From: an uncultured Pelagibacteraceae bacterium
GTDB taxonomy: Bacteria > Pseudomonadota > Alphaproteobacteria > Pelagibacterales > Pelagibacteraceae
Length of the DNA stretch: 64,000 bases
Assembly (NCBI GenBank): GCA_902625945.1
Contig: CACODG010000005.1
Span: forward strand, 1-64,000
Direction of reading: 5' to 3'
The notes below the pieces were generated by a model that ran no database searches, had not been told where the DNA came from, and was given only the letters and a program-made list of their open reading frames with translations. Numbering within the stretch: position 1 is the first letter of the stretch; each line of letters starts with the position of its first letter. Positions 44,348-52,689 of the stretch are shown here, piece by piece. A program made the position numbers and the translations under genes.

Positions 44348-44632
44348 CTAGTCCTCATTCTGCATTTTGTTAGCTGCTTTAATTACATTTAACATTCCAG
44401 CTGCAGCTCCCAAAAAAAAGAAAATTATTATTAACCAAGGTTTAGTACCAAACCAGTTATCTAAAATAAACCCAATAATTGTCCCAACTGCTACTGAGGC
44501 GACTAGTTCAGTGCCTAATTTAAATGCGCTACCCATAAATGAACCGCGTTTTAAGCCATCATTATCTAATTGTTTTTTTATTTTTGATTTTGCAATTTTT
44601 AGGCGAGTTTTAAATTCTTCAGGAATTGTCAT
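44348..44632 (-). CDS. atpI: AtpI/AtpZ family F0F1 assembly protein
   Basis: ASVAVGTIIGFILDNWFGTKPWLIIIFFFLGAAAGMLNVIKAA. Confidence 0.85.
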   Translation of the reverse strand: MTIPEEFKTRLKIAKSKIKKQLDNDGLKRGSFMGSAFKLGTELVASVAVGTIIGFILDNWFGTKPWLIIIFFFLGAAAGMLNVIKAANKMQNED

Positions 44633-44641
44633 TCTGATTAT

Positions 44642-47086
44642 TTAAGCAACTAGTTCTTCAGCTCTCTGTAAATCTACTGAAACTAGCTGGCTTACTCCTT
44701 GTTCGGCCATCGTAACACCATAAAGTCTATCCATTCTTGACATCGTTAAAGCATGGTGAGTAATTATTATAAATTTAGTATTAGTAATTTTTGTAAGTTC
44801 ATCAAGTAGCCCACAAAATCTAGTTACATTCGCGTCATCAAGAGGAGCGTCAACTTCATCTAAAACGCATATTGGTGATGGGTTTACTAAAAAAACAGCA
44901 AAAACTAGAGATAAAGCGGTTAAGGCCTGTTCTCCGCCTGAAAGTAAAGTAATGGATTGAAGTCTTTTTCCTGGCGGAGAAACAAACATTTCCAATCCCG
45001 CTTCAAGTGGATCATCTGAGTCAACTAGTTCGATTTTCGCAGTGCCCCCATTGAAAAGTTTTGTATAAACTTCATTAAATTTTCTATTAACTTTAGAGTA
45101 CGCTTCAAGCAATCTTTCCCTTCCCTTTTGATTCAATTCATCAATACTTGTTTTTAACTTTACTATAGCTGAGTATAGATCCGCTCTGTCATCTTCCATC
45201 TTCTTTATATCAGTTTCATATTTTTTAGTTTCCTCGTCTGCTCTTAAGTTTACTGAACCAAGAGACTCTCTTGTTTTCTTAGTTTTTTCTATCTTTTCAG
45301 TTTGTTGCTCAATAGTTGGAAAATTTTCAATTTCTATATCACTAAGATCTGAAAAAGGTAATAAAGATTGTTCATTATCTATGTTTAGCTCATTTTTAAC
45401 TGAATACATTAAATCTTTTTTTCTATTTTCAATACCTTCAATCGTAGCTTCATTTCTAGCTTTATTTTCTTTTAGGTCTGAGAGCTTTGACTGAATCTCT
45501 TTTAGATTTTCATTAATTGCACCATATTTTTTTTCAGCCTTAATTAATTCATTTTCAATTTCTTCATTTCTTTTTTTGATATTTTCCAGATTTTGCAAAT
45601 TTTGTCCTTTGGAAGTCGCTATTCGTTCAGGATTTTTTTGATTTTCACCTATTTCTAAAAGAATTTTATTTTTTCTATTATTTAGTTCAGAGATCATTTT
45701 TTCCGAATTGGTTTTCAAATTTCTCCAGTTTTCTAATTCAATATCAATATTTTTTATTCTTTCTTTTCTTTTAATTGAGTCGCTTTCTATAGATTTATTC
45801 TTTCCATATTTTTCTGCATATTCCTCTTGAGAAAAAGTAATTTTTTTTACAAGCTTTTTAAGTTCTTGAAAACTTTCCTTTGAGAGTTTTACATCTTGAT
45901 CAATATCTTTTTCAATTTGGTCTAATATTGATTCCAATTGACCTTGAAGTTTATTAAGCTCAGCCTTAGATAATTGAAGTTCTTTAGATGAATTTTTTTC
46001 TACATCCAGTAATTTATTTTCTGTATTTAACAATTCCTCTTTCTCTTTAGAAATTCTTTTTTCATTTAGATCTGCATCTAAGGATATACTTTTTTCTCTT
46101 TCGAGATCTGATCCAACAGTTCTAATAGATTTCTCAAGTTTTTCTTGGAGAGATTTTACCCTCTTTTCTTCCTCAACAAGACTAGACATGTCTAGATTTA
46201 ATTTTTGAAGAGAAGCAGCACTCTCCATCTTTTTATCTCTTAATGGTGAAAGTTTTCTTCTCTCTTCCTCCAATAAAGTATTATTATGGTTATAGTCTAT
46301 ATTTATCGCACTTATTTCATCATCAAGTTCGTTAAGCTTTTCAAGTATCTGTTTTTTGTCTTTTTCAATTTCTTTTATCTTTAAATAATATAGTCCAGCT
46401 TCTAGTCTCTTTATTTCCTTTGAAATCTCTTTATATCTGGTTGCTTCTTGCGCTTGTTTTTTTAAATTATCTAGCTGCTTTTGCTGTTGTCTTTTGAGTT
46501 CATCTGCTCGTTTAAGATTGTTTTCCGCAGCATTTAATCTACTTTCAGCTTCTTGTCTTCTTGCGTGAATACCTGAAATTCCAGCAGCTTCCTCTAAAAT
46601 AGATTTTCTTTCAATGGGTTTTGCCGTTACTAACTGTCCAATTCTTCCTTGACTTATCAGAGAGGGGGAGTGAGCGCCTGTAGAAAGGTCAGCAAAAAAT
46701 GTTTGCACATCTCTAGCTCTCACCTCTTTATCATTAATGAAGTATTTTGATCCTTTATCTTTTTCAATTTTTCTTCTAATAGATATTTCATCAAATTCTT
46801 TGTATTGTAATGGACCGTTTTTTTCCAAATTATCTAAGAGTAAAGCAACTTCTGAGATATTCTTAGATGGACGATTAGATGTTCCTGAAAAAATCACATC
46901 CTCCATTCCAGATCCGCGCATGCTTTTCGCTGAATTTTCTCCCATACACCATCTTAATGCCTCAACTATGTTTGATTTCCCACATCCATTAGGCCCAACG
47001 ATTCCCGTCAATCCTTTTTCAATTAAAATAGAAGTTTTTTCATTGAAAGATTTAAATCCAGTCATTTCTAAATTTTTAAATTTCAT
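44642..47086 (-). CDS. smc: Short chromosome-segregation SMC ATPase (814 aa)
   Basis: Walker A GIVGPNGCGKSNIVEALRWCMGENSAKSMRG, signature LLSGGEQALTALSLVFAVFL, Walker B CVLDEVDAPLDDANVTRF; coiled coil between; no recognisable hinge. Confidence 0.93.
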   Translation of the reverse strand: MKFKNLEMTGFKSFNEKTSILIEKGLTGIVGPNGCGKSNIVEALRWCMGENSAKSMRGSGMEDVIFSGTSNRPSKNISEVALLLDNLEKNGPLQYKEFDEISIRRKIEKDKGSKYFINDKEVRARDVQTFFADLSTGAHSPSLISQGRIGQLVTAKPIERKSILEEAAGISGIHARRQEAESRLNAAENNLKRADELKRQQQKQLDNLKKQAQEATRYKEISKEIKRLEAGLYYLKIKEIEKDKKQILEKLNELDDEISAINIDYNHNNTLLEEERRKLSPLRDKKMESAASLQKLNLDMSSLVEEEKRVKSLQEKLEKSIRTVGSDLEREKSISLDADLNEKRISKEKEELLNTENKLLDVEKNSSKELQLSKAELNKLQGQLESILDQIEKDIDQDVKLSKESFQELKKLVKKITFSQEEYAEKYGKNKSIESDSIKRKERIKNIDIELENWRNLKTNSEKMISELNNRKNKILLEIGENQKNPERIATSKGQNLQNLENIKKRNEEIENELIKAEKKYGAINENLKEIQSKLSDLKENKARNEATIEGIENRKKDLMYSVKNELNIDNEQSLLPFSDLSDIEIENFPTIEQQTEKIEKTKKTRESLGSVNLRADEETKKYETDIKKMEDDRADLYSAIVKLKTSIDELNQKGRERLLEAYSKVNRKFNEVYTKLFNGGTAKIELVDSDDPLEAGLEMFVSPPGKRLQSITLLSGGEQALTALSLVFAVFLVNPSPICVLDEVDAPLDDANVTRFCGLLDELTKITNTKFIIITHHALTMSRMDRLYGVTMAEQGVSQLVSVDLQRAEELVA

Positions 47087-47680
47087 CTAAAGTTTTCTTT
47101 CTATAGCTTTTTTAAATTGTTTATATTCCATTGATCCAGTATATTTTTTTTCATTTATAATAATTGTAGGCGTTGACTCAATTTTATATTTTTTTTGAGC
47201 CTCAATTCTCTGATTCAGTATATTGTCTTGAACTCTTTCGTCGCTTAAACATTTATCCATTTTTTTGTTATTAAGATTAATTTCAGAACCAATTTTTTTT
47301 ATAGAGTCATTAATTTTATTTATATTAGATCCCACGGCCCATATTTTTTGTTTTTGGTAAATTTTATCTAAAAGCTCAAACTTTTTATCGTTATCACCAT
47401 GACATCTTACTATGATTTCAGCATTTAAAGCAGCAAGGTCTAGTGGGAAGGCGTGGTGCTCAAATTTCACTAAACCTTTATCTATAAACTCTCTCTTCAA
47501 ATTATTAAAAATTGAATTGTGAAAACTTGCACAATGAGGACATGTCAGAGATGAAAATACCTTTACAGTAACTTTGGCGTCAGGATTTCCTGTTGTTAAA
47601 ATTTTACTTTCAACATTTGTTGAAAAAAATATTAAAATTAAAAAAAAAGTAGAATATAATATTTTATTTATTTCTATCAT
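47087..47680 (-). CDS. DsbA-like thiol:disulfide oxidoreductase (thioredoxin_4 family)
   Basis: Signal peptide; VKVFSSLTCPHCASFHNSIF (CPHC); ESTPTIIINEKKYTG. Confidence 0.9.
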   Translation of the reverse strand: MIEINKILYSTFFLILIFFSTNVESKILTTGNPDAKVTVKVFSSLTCPHCASFHNSIFNNLKREFIDKGLVKFEHHAFPLDLAALNAEIIVRCHGDNDKKFELLDKIYQKQKIWAVGSNINKINDSIKKIGSEINLNNKKMDKCLSDERVQDNILNQRIEAQKKYKIESTPTIIINEKKYTGSMEYKQFKKAIERKL

Positions 47681-48149
47681 TATATGCCTTTAAAAAATTA
47701 TTTAGAGAACTTTTAATTTGGTGATCATCAACTTTTCTCATTTTTTCATGAACACTTTTAAGATTTTTAATTTTAGGAAAAGTAGTAAATTCTTTTTTTA
47801 ATTTTTCTTGAGCAATTTTTAACTTAATGTTTTCGATTAAATTGTACCCAAAAAAACTATTAATTTTCTCAATTATTTCATTTTTTTCGTATTCAATCTC
47901 TAGCTCTTTTCCATGAATTACATTTAATATAAGAGTGCCATTTTTCATTTCTTTATCCATTTTTACTGAAACAGGATAGCACGAGTTTGAAATATTTTTA
48001 CTTACCATTTTTGTCCAATTATCAACTATGTTAGAATAATTATAACCTCCTTTTTTCAAATACTTCTTTAAGGTTTTTGGAATTGAATTTGAAAATGGAC
48101 GAAGTCCTTGAATGAACGTCTTTGTTTTATTATTATTTTTGTTATGCAT
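47664..48149 (-). CDS. DUF721/DciA-like protein
   Basis: GLRPFSNSIPKTLKKYLKKGGYNYSNIVDNWTKMVSKNISNSCYPVSV ... GTLILNVIHGKELEIEYEKNEIIEKINSFFGYNLIENIKL. Confidence 0.75.
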   Translation of the reverse strand: MHNKNNNKTKTFIQGLRPFSNSIPKTLKKYLKKGGYNYSNIVDNWTKMVSKNISNSCYPVSVKMDKEMKNGTLILNVIHGKELEIEYEKNEIIEKINSFFGYNLIENIKLKIAQEKLKKEFTTFPKIKNLKSVHEKMRKVDDHQIKSSLNNFLKAYNDRNK

Positions 48150-49145
48150 ATTAATTTGAGTTTACCAAAAAAAATTTTAGCTTGGTATGATAATAGCAGA
48201 AGGAAATTGCCTTGGCGTGTTGGCAAAAAGTCACCAAAAAAGGTGTATTATAGGCTTTTAAGTGAATTTATGTTGCAACAAACTCAGGTAAAAACAGTTA
48301 TTCCCTATTTCAACAAATTTACAAAAAAATTTAAAACTTTAAATGATTTATCAAAAAGCAATGATTCAGAAATATTAAAATTATGGGAAGGTCTAGGTTA
48401 TTATAAAAGAGCTAAAAATCTTTTAGCTTGCTCAAAAATATTGGTAAATAAATATTTTTCCAAACTTCCAGACTCTCTTGAAGAGATTAAAAAACTACCA
48501 GGTATTGGAGATTATACTGGTAATGCATTGTTAGGCTTAATTTATAATAAACCTACAATTGCCATCGACGGAAATGTGAAAAGGGTTTTTTCAAGAATAC
48601 TAAATAAGGAGGAAAAAAAAATAGATTTTAACAAATTTATAAAAAAAAATAAAAAAAAGCTTTTTAGTACTAATCGAAATGCAGATTTTGTTGAAGCTTT
48701 AATGGAATTCGGTGCTTTGGTATGTAAACCAAAAAACCCAAATTGTTTTGCTTGTTGTTTGAATAAATCTTGCAAGTATTTTAAATCTAATAATAAAATT
48801 GAAAGTATAAGAGAAAGAATGATTAAAAATAAAAATTTTGATATTTTTTGTTATATAAATAAAAAAAAACAAATTGCTTTGACCAAAGATAATGAAATTA
48901 GTTTTTTGAAAAACTTCAATCTACCAATTATAAGAGAGACTAATAAGACCTTTCCAAATCAAAGTTGGAAATTTCTTAAAAACTATAAAAATTCTATTTC
49001 AAATTTAAAATTAAATATAAACTTATATTATAAATTTACAGATAAGATACCTCCATCTTATAGATGGTATTCGTTAGGAAGAAATAAAGAATTTATTCCA
49101 AGTTTTACAAAAAAAATCTTTAAACAAGTTTCAACTTTATTTTAA
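48144..49145 (+). CDS. mutY: A/G-specific adenine glycosylase
   Basis: WYDNSRRKLPWR, YRLLSEFMLQQTQVKTVIPYFNKF, LPGIGDYTGNALLGL, AIDGNVKRVFSRI, FeS cysteines CKPKNPNCFACCLNKSC. Confidence 0.93.
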   Translation: MHINLSLPKKILAWYDNSRRKLPWRVGKKSPKKVYYRLLSEFMLQQTQVKTVIPYFNKFTKKFKTLNDLSKSNDSEILKLWEGLGYYKRAKNLLACSKILVNKYFSKLPDSLEEIKKLPGIGDYTGNALLGLIYNKPTIAIDGNVKRVFSRILNKEEKKIDFNKFIKKNKKKLFSTNRNADFVEALMEFGALVCKPKNPNCFACCLNKSCKYFKSNNKIESIRERMIKNKNFDIFCYINKKKQIALTKDNEISFLKNFNLPIIRETNKTFPNQSWKFLKNYKNSISNLKLNINLYYKFTDKIPPSYRWYSLGRNKEFIPSFTKKIFKQVSTLF

Positions 49146-50275
49146 TGAAAAAAAAATTAGCAATCATAGGAGCTGGTATAGCAGGGTTGACCCTAGCAAA
49201 CTTGATCAAAAAAAATTCAGATCACGACTTTATGTTATACGAAAAACAAGAAAGCTTATCCCTCGACGAAGGCTATGGAATACAATTGTCGACGAATTGT
49301 ATAAAAATTTTGAACAATATTGGATTTGAAAAAATTGACAAAGGAAAAATCTTTTGTCCCAAAGGTGTAGAATTTTATAATATAAAAAATAAAAAAATTT
49401 GTGATTTAGATCTTACACAGTTTAATAAGGAAAAAATTAAATATACAACATTACAAAGATCAACTTTGATTGAGTTTTTAAAGGATGATATATACACTCA
49501 ACACATAAGATTTGGTAAACGAATTAAAGAAGTTTCAGAACTTAAAGGAAAAATTCTTGTTAAATTTGACGATAACACAAATGATCTCGTGGATATTGTA
49601 GTTGGAGCTGATGGTATTTTTTCAAATACTAGAACTTTTTTTGAAAAGAAAAAAAATGTACCAAAGTTTAAAAAAGCAGTTGCAGTAAGAACAATATTGA
49701 AGTCAAAATCTGAGTTAAATATCAATGAAGAAAATATAAGTATTATGATGGGCGTCGACTGTCATATAGTTATTTATCCAATAAATAAGAATAAAGAACT
49801 AAATGTAGTTTGTGTTATTCGAGATAATAAATATGATCCAGACAATATTAAATTTTTATTAGAGAAAGTTTTGCAACAAAACACAAATTTGACAAAAGTT
49901 TTTGATGGAGATTTAAGATCTTGGCCATTGTATTCAACTCCTAAAATACTACCTTCTTCAAATAGCAAAGTATTTTATATAGGAGATGCATTTAATGGTT
50001 TTTTGCCAACTCTAGCTCAGGGCGCAGGACAATCCATAGAAAGTGCTAACGAATTATTTAATCTTTTGAATGTGGAAAAAAAAGATATTCAAAATATCTA
50101 TTTTCAAGAAAGGTTAAAAAGAGCAAAAATAGTGAGAAAAAGAGCAAATCTTAATTTTTTTGTTTTTCACTTTTCATCGTCGATCATGCAATTAGTTAGA
50201 AATATATTTATGAAATTCTTTGTAAAAAGAAAGAGCTTTGTAAACTCATACTTAGGAACAGTTTATAAAAACTAG
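49145..50275 (+). CDS. FAD-dependent monooxygenase (UbiH/PHBH-like)
   Basis: KLAIIGAGIAGLTLANLIKKN, VVGADGIFSNTR, FYIGDAFNGFLPTLAQGAGQSIESANELFNLL. Confidence 0.85.
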   Translation: MKKKLAIIGAGIAGLTLANLIKKNSDHDFMLYEKQESLSLDEGYGIQLSTNCIKILNNIGFEKIDKGKIFCPKGVEFYNIKNKKICDLDLTQFNKEKIKYTTLQRSTLIEFLKDDIYTQHIRFGKRIKEVSELKGKILVKFDDNTNDLVDIVVGADGIFSNTRTFFEKKKNVPKFKKAVAVRTILKSKSELNINEENISIMMGVDCHIVIYPINKNKELNVVCVIRDNKYDPDNIKFLLEKVLQQNTNLTKVFDGDLRSWPLYSTPKILPSSNSKVFYIGDAFNGFLPTLAQGAGQSIESANELFNLLNVEKKDIQNIYFQERLKRAKIVRKRANLNFFVFHFSSSIMQLVRNIFMKFFVKRKSFVNSYLGTVYKN

Positions 50276-51345
50276 ATTTGACCTTCTGATATAAATTTTT
50301 GTCTAAGACTGTCTATTAAAACGTTTGTACCATTTAAATTATAATGCCAATAAGTCCATCCATTACAACTTTCTGCACCCATAATTTTCGCTGCAATTTT
50401 ATGAATCGATCCCTCTATATTTTTATATTTAATACTCCCATCAGCCATTATCTTTGCATTAATTTTTTTCTTAGGATCTATAAGAGACGTTCCTGGTTTA
50501 ATTATTCCTAACTCAACTAAAGAACCGAAAGGAATTCTTGGTTTTGACTTATTATTTTCAATTGTATCAAGGTAACTATCCTCGATTTTAAGGACTTTGT
50601 TAATCCTTTCTTTAGCCGCAAGAAAATAATTTTTGTTTTTTTCAATTCCATAATAATTTCTACCTAATTTTTTTGATACAACTGCAGTTGTACCAGTGCC
50701 CAAGAAAGGATCGAAAACTGTATCCCCTTTATTTGTTGTAGCTAAAATGACTCTATGAAGTAAAGCCTCTGGTTTTTGCGTTGAGTGAATTTTTTTTCCA
50801 TTTTTTTTTAACCTTTCCTTTCCATTGCAGATAGGAAAAGACCAGTCCGATCTCATTTGTAAATCATCATTCAAGCATTTTAAAGATTGATAATTAAAAG
50901 TATATTTAGATTTTTTATTTTTTGAGGCCCAAATTAAAGTTTCATGTGCATTAGTGAATCTTGTACCTCTAAAATTAGGCATAGGATTATTTTTTCTCCA
51001 AATTACATCATTGAGCAACCAATAACCTAAATTTTGTAAATGATAACCCAATCTAAAAATATTATGATAGGAGCCTATTACCCAAATACTTCCATTGTCT
51101 TTTAAAACTCTTTTACACTCTATTAACCAAGCTTTAGTAAAGTCGTCGTAATGTTTAAAATTTTTAAACTTATCCCATTTGTCATTAACACCATTGACTT
51201 TAGATGAGTCAGGACGAGTTAATTTTTCACCAATTTGCATGTTGTAAGGAGGGTCAGCAAAAACTAAATCAAAAGTTTTATCTGGAATTTTTTTTAATTG
51301 CCTCAAGCAATCTCCGTTATAAATTTGATTTAAAAAATTTAACAT
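50272..51345 (-). CDS. ccrM: CcrM-type adenine-N6 DNA methyltransferase (GANTC specificity inferred)
   Basis: FADPPYNMQIG, FDPFLGTGTTAVVSKKLGRNYYGIE, CcrM-type C-terminal region GSLVELGIIKPGTSLIDPKKKINAKIMADGSI...AAKIMGAESCNGWTYWHY. Confidence 0.93.
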   Translation of the reverse strand: MLNFLNQIYNGDCLRQLKKIPDKTFDLVFADPPYNMQIGEKLTRPDSSKVNGVNDKWDKFKNFKHYDDFTKAWLIECKRVLKDNGSIWVIGSYHNIFRLGYHLQNLGYWLLNDVIWRKNNPMPNFRGTRFTNAHETLIWASKNKKSKYTFNYQSLKCLNDDLQMRSDWSFPICNGKERLKKNGKKIHSTQKPEALLHRVILATTNKGDTVFDPFLGTGTTAVVSKKLGRNYYGIEKNKNYFLAAKERINKVLKIEDSYLDTIENNKSKPRIPFGSLVELGIIKPGTSLIDPKKKINAKIMADGSIKYKNIEGSIHKIAAKIMGAESCNGWTYWHYNLNGTNVLIDSLRQKFISEGQI

Positions 51346-51350
51346 CTCAT

Positions 51351-51422
51351 GATTCAACCCGAAATTGAATCCATGGTCAAACCATTTTAGAGGAAAATTG
51401 TATCTTCTTGTGTTTTAGATTC
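51351..51422. promoter_or_regulatory. Cluster of three GANTC sites upstream of ccrM
   Basis: GATTC 51351-51355, GAATC 51367-51371, GATTC 51418-51422 in the 77-bp rnhB-ccrM gap. Confidence 0.6.
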
Positions 51423-51992
51423 CTAATTCGACAATATCTTGTGTACTGGTTTAAAACTTTTTCTGTGGTGTACTGTAACGCCAAACTTTTTTAAACTTTT
51501 TAAATGAGCTTTAGTGCCGTAACCATAATTTCTTTCCCAAGCATAATTAGAGAATTTTTTTGATAGTTTAATCATAAATCTATCCCTATAAACTTTTGCT
51601 ATTATAGAAGCTGCGCTTATGACTTTAATTTTTTCATCGCCATTAATAATTGTTTTATAATTTTTTAATCCTTTTGGTGCGAAGTTTCCATCTATCAAAG
51701 TAACATCTGGCTTTATAGAAAGGTTTTTTATCGCTCTTTTCATAGAAAGCAAAGAAGCCTGCAAAATATTAAGATTAAAGATTTCATCTACAGAAGCAAT
51801 TCCGATAGCAAAATATGACTTACTTTTGATATGTTCGGAAATTTCTTCTCTTTTATGAAATGTAATTTTTTTTGAGTCTTTTAAAAGTCTTAAATTAATA
51901 CCTTTTTTTAATATAACAGCTGCTGAGATAACCGGTCCTGCAAGGCACCCTCTACCAACCTCGTCAACGCCAGCTGTTATAATTTTTCTCAA
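51423..51992 (-). CDS. rnhB: Ribonuclease HII
   Basis: AGVDEVGRGCLAGPVISAAVIL, DSKKITFHKREE, DGNFAPKGL, GYGTKAHLKSLKKFGVTVHHRKSFKPV. Confidence 0.95.
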   Translation of the reverse strand: MRKIITAGVDEVGRGCLAGPVISAAVILKKGINLRLLKDSKKITFHKREEISEHIKSKSYFAIGIASVDEIFNLNILQASLLSMKRAIKNLSIKPDVTLIDGNFAPKGLKNYKTIINGDEKIKVISAASIIAKVYRDRFMIKLSKKFSNYAWERNYGYGTKAHLKSLKKFGVTVHHRKSFKPVHKILSN

Positions 51993-51999
51993 TAAATCC

Positions 52000-52686
52000 T
52001 TAAAGTTGTTTTTTTTTATCTCTTATCATTTTCAAGTCAATCCAAGACATTTTTTTTTGTGCTGGTTGCCTCATTAAAAATGCAGGATGAAAAGTGATAA
52101 TCACCGAAGTCATGCAGTTTCCAAATTTTTTATCTATCCATTTACCTCTCATTTTTGAAATAACAATATCTTTTCCAATTAGAGCATTCATTGCCGTACT
52201 GCCCAGTAAAACAAGTATCTTTGGATTAATTATTTCAATATGCTTTGTGATAAACGGTAAATATCGTTTTATTTCTTCCTCAGAAGGTCTTCTATTGTCT
52301 GGAGGGCGATAGTTTATTATATTAGAAATATATACCTTATTTCTATCCAACTCGATAGCAGATAACATTTTATCTAGGAGCTGACCCGCTCTCCCAACAA
52401 ATGGTAATCCTTCTTGATCTTCGTTAGCACCCGGTGCTTCTCCAATAAGCATAATTCTTGAATTAGGATTTCCATCACTAAAAACAATATTTTGTGCATG
52501 TTTTTTTAAATCACAATTTTTTAAACTTAAAATTCTTTTCTTTAATAAATCTAGGTTTTTAACTTTATCTTGTGGTATTTCGAAATTATCTTTCTTATAC
52601 CTATTAATTGCTTTATTGTTATAGATTAAATTGTGATTTATAAATTTATAATATTCTATTAATTTTAATGATTTATTTTTAAACAC
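52000..52686 (-). CDS. Uracil-DNA glycosylase, family 4 type (GTG start likely)
   Basis: IMLIGEAPGANEDQEGLPFVGRAGQLLDKML, YISNIINYRPPDNRRPSEEEI, LGSTAMNALIG, VIITFHPAFLMRQPAQK. Confidence 0.9.
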   Translation of the reverse strand: MFKNKSLKLIEYYKFINHNLIYNNKAINRYKKDNFEIPQDKVKNLDLLKKRILSLKNCDLKKHAQNIVFSDGNPNSRIMLIGEAPGANEDQEGLPFVGRAGQLLDKMLSAIELDRNKVYISNIINYRPPDNRRPSEEEIKRYLPFITKHIEIINPKILVLLGSTAMNALIGKDIVISKMRGKWIDKKFGNCMTSVIITFHPAFLMRQPAQKKMSWIDLKMIRDKKKQL

Positions 52687-52689
52687 TAT

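Noticed and set aside
50272-51992. ccrM with rnhB as a restriction-modification system
   Set aside because: The methyltransferase has the CcrM C-terminal region and no restriction endonuclease partner; it fits an orphan cell-cycle methylase
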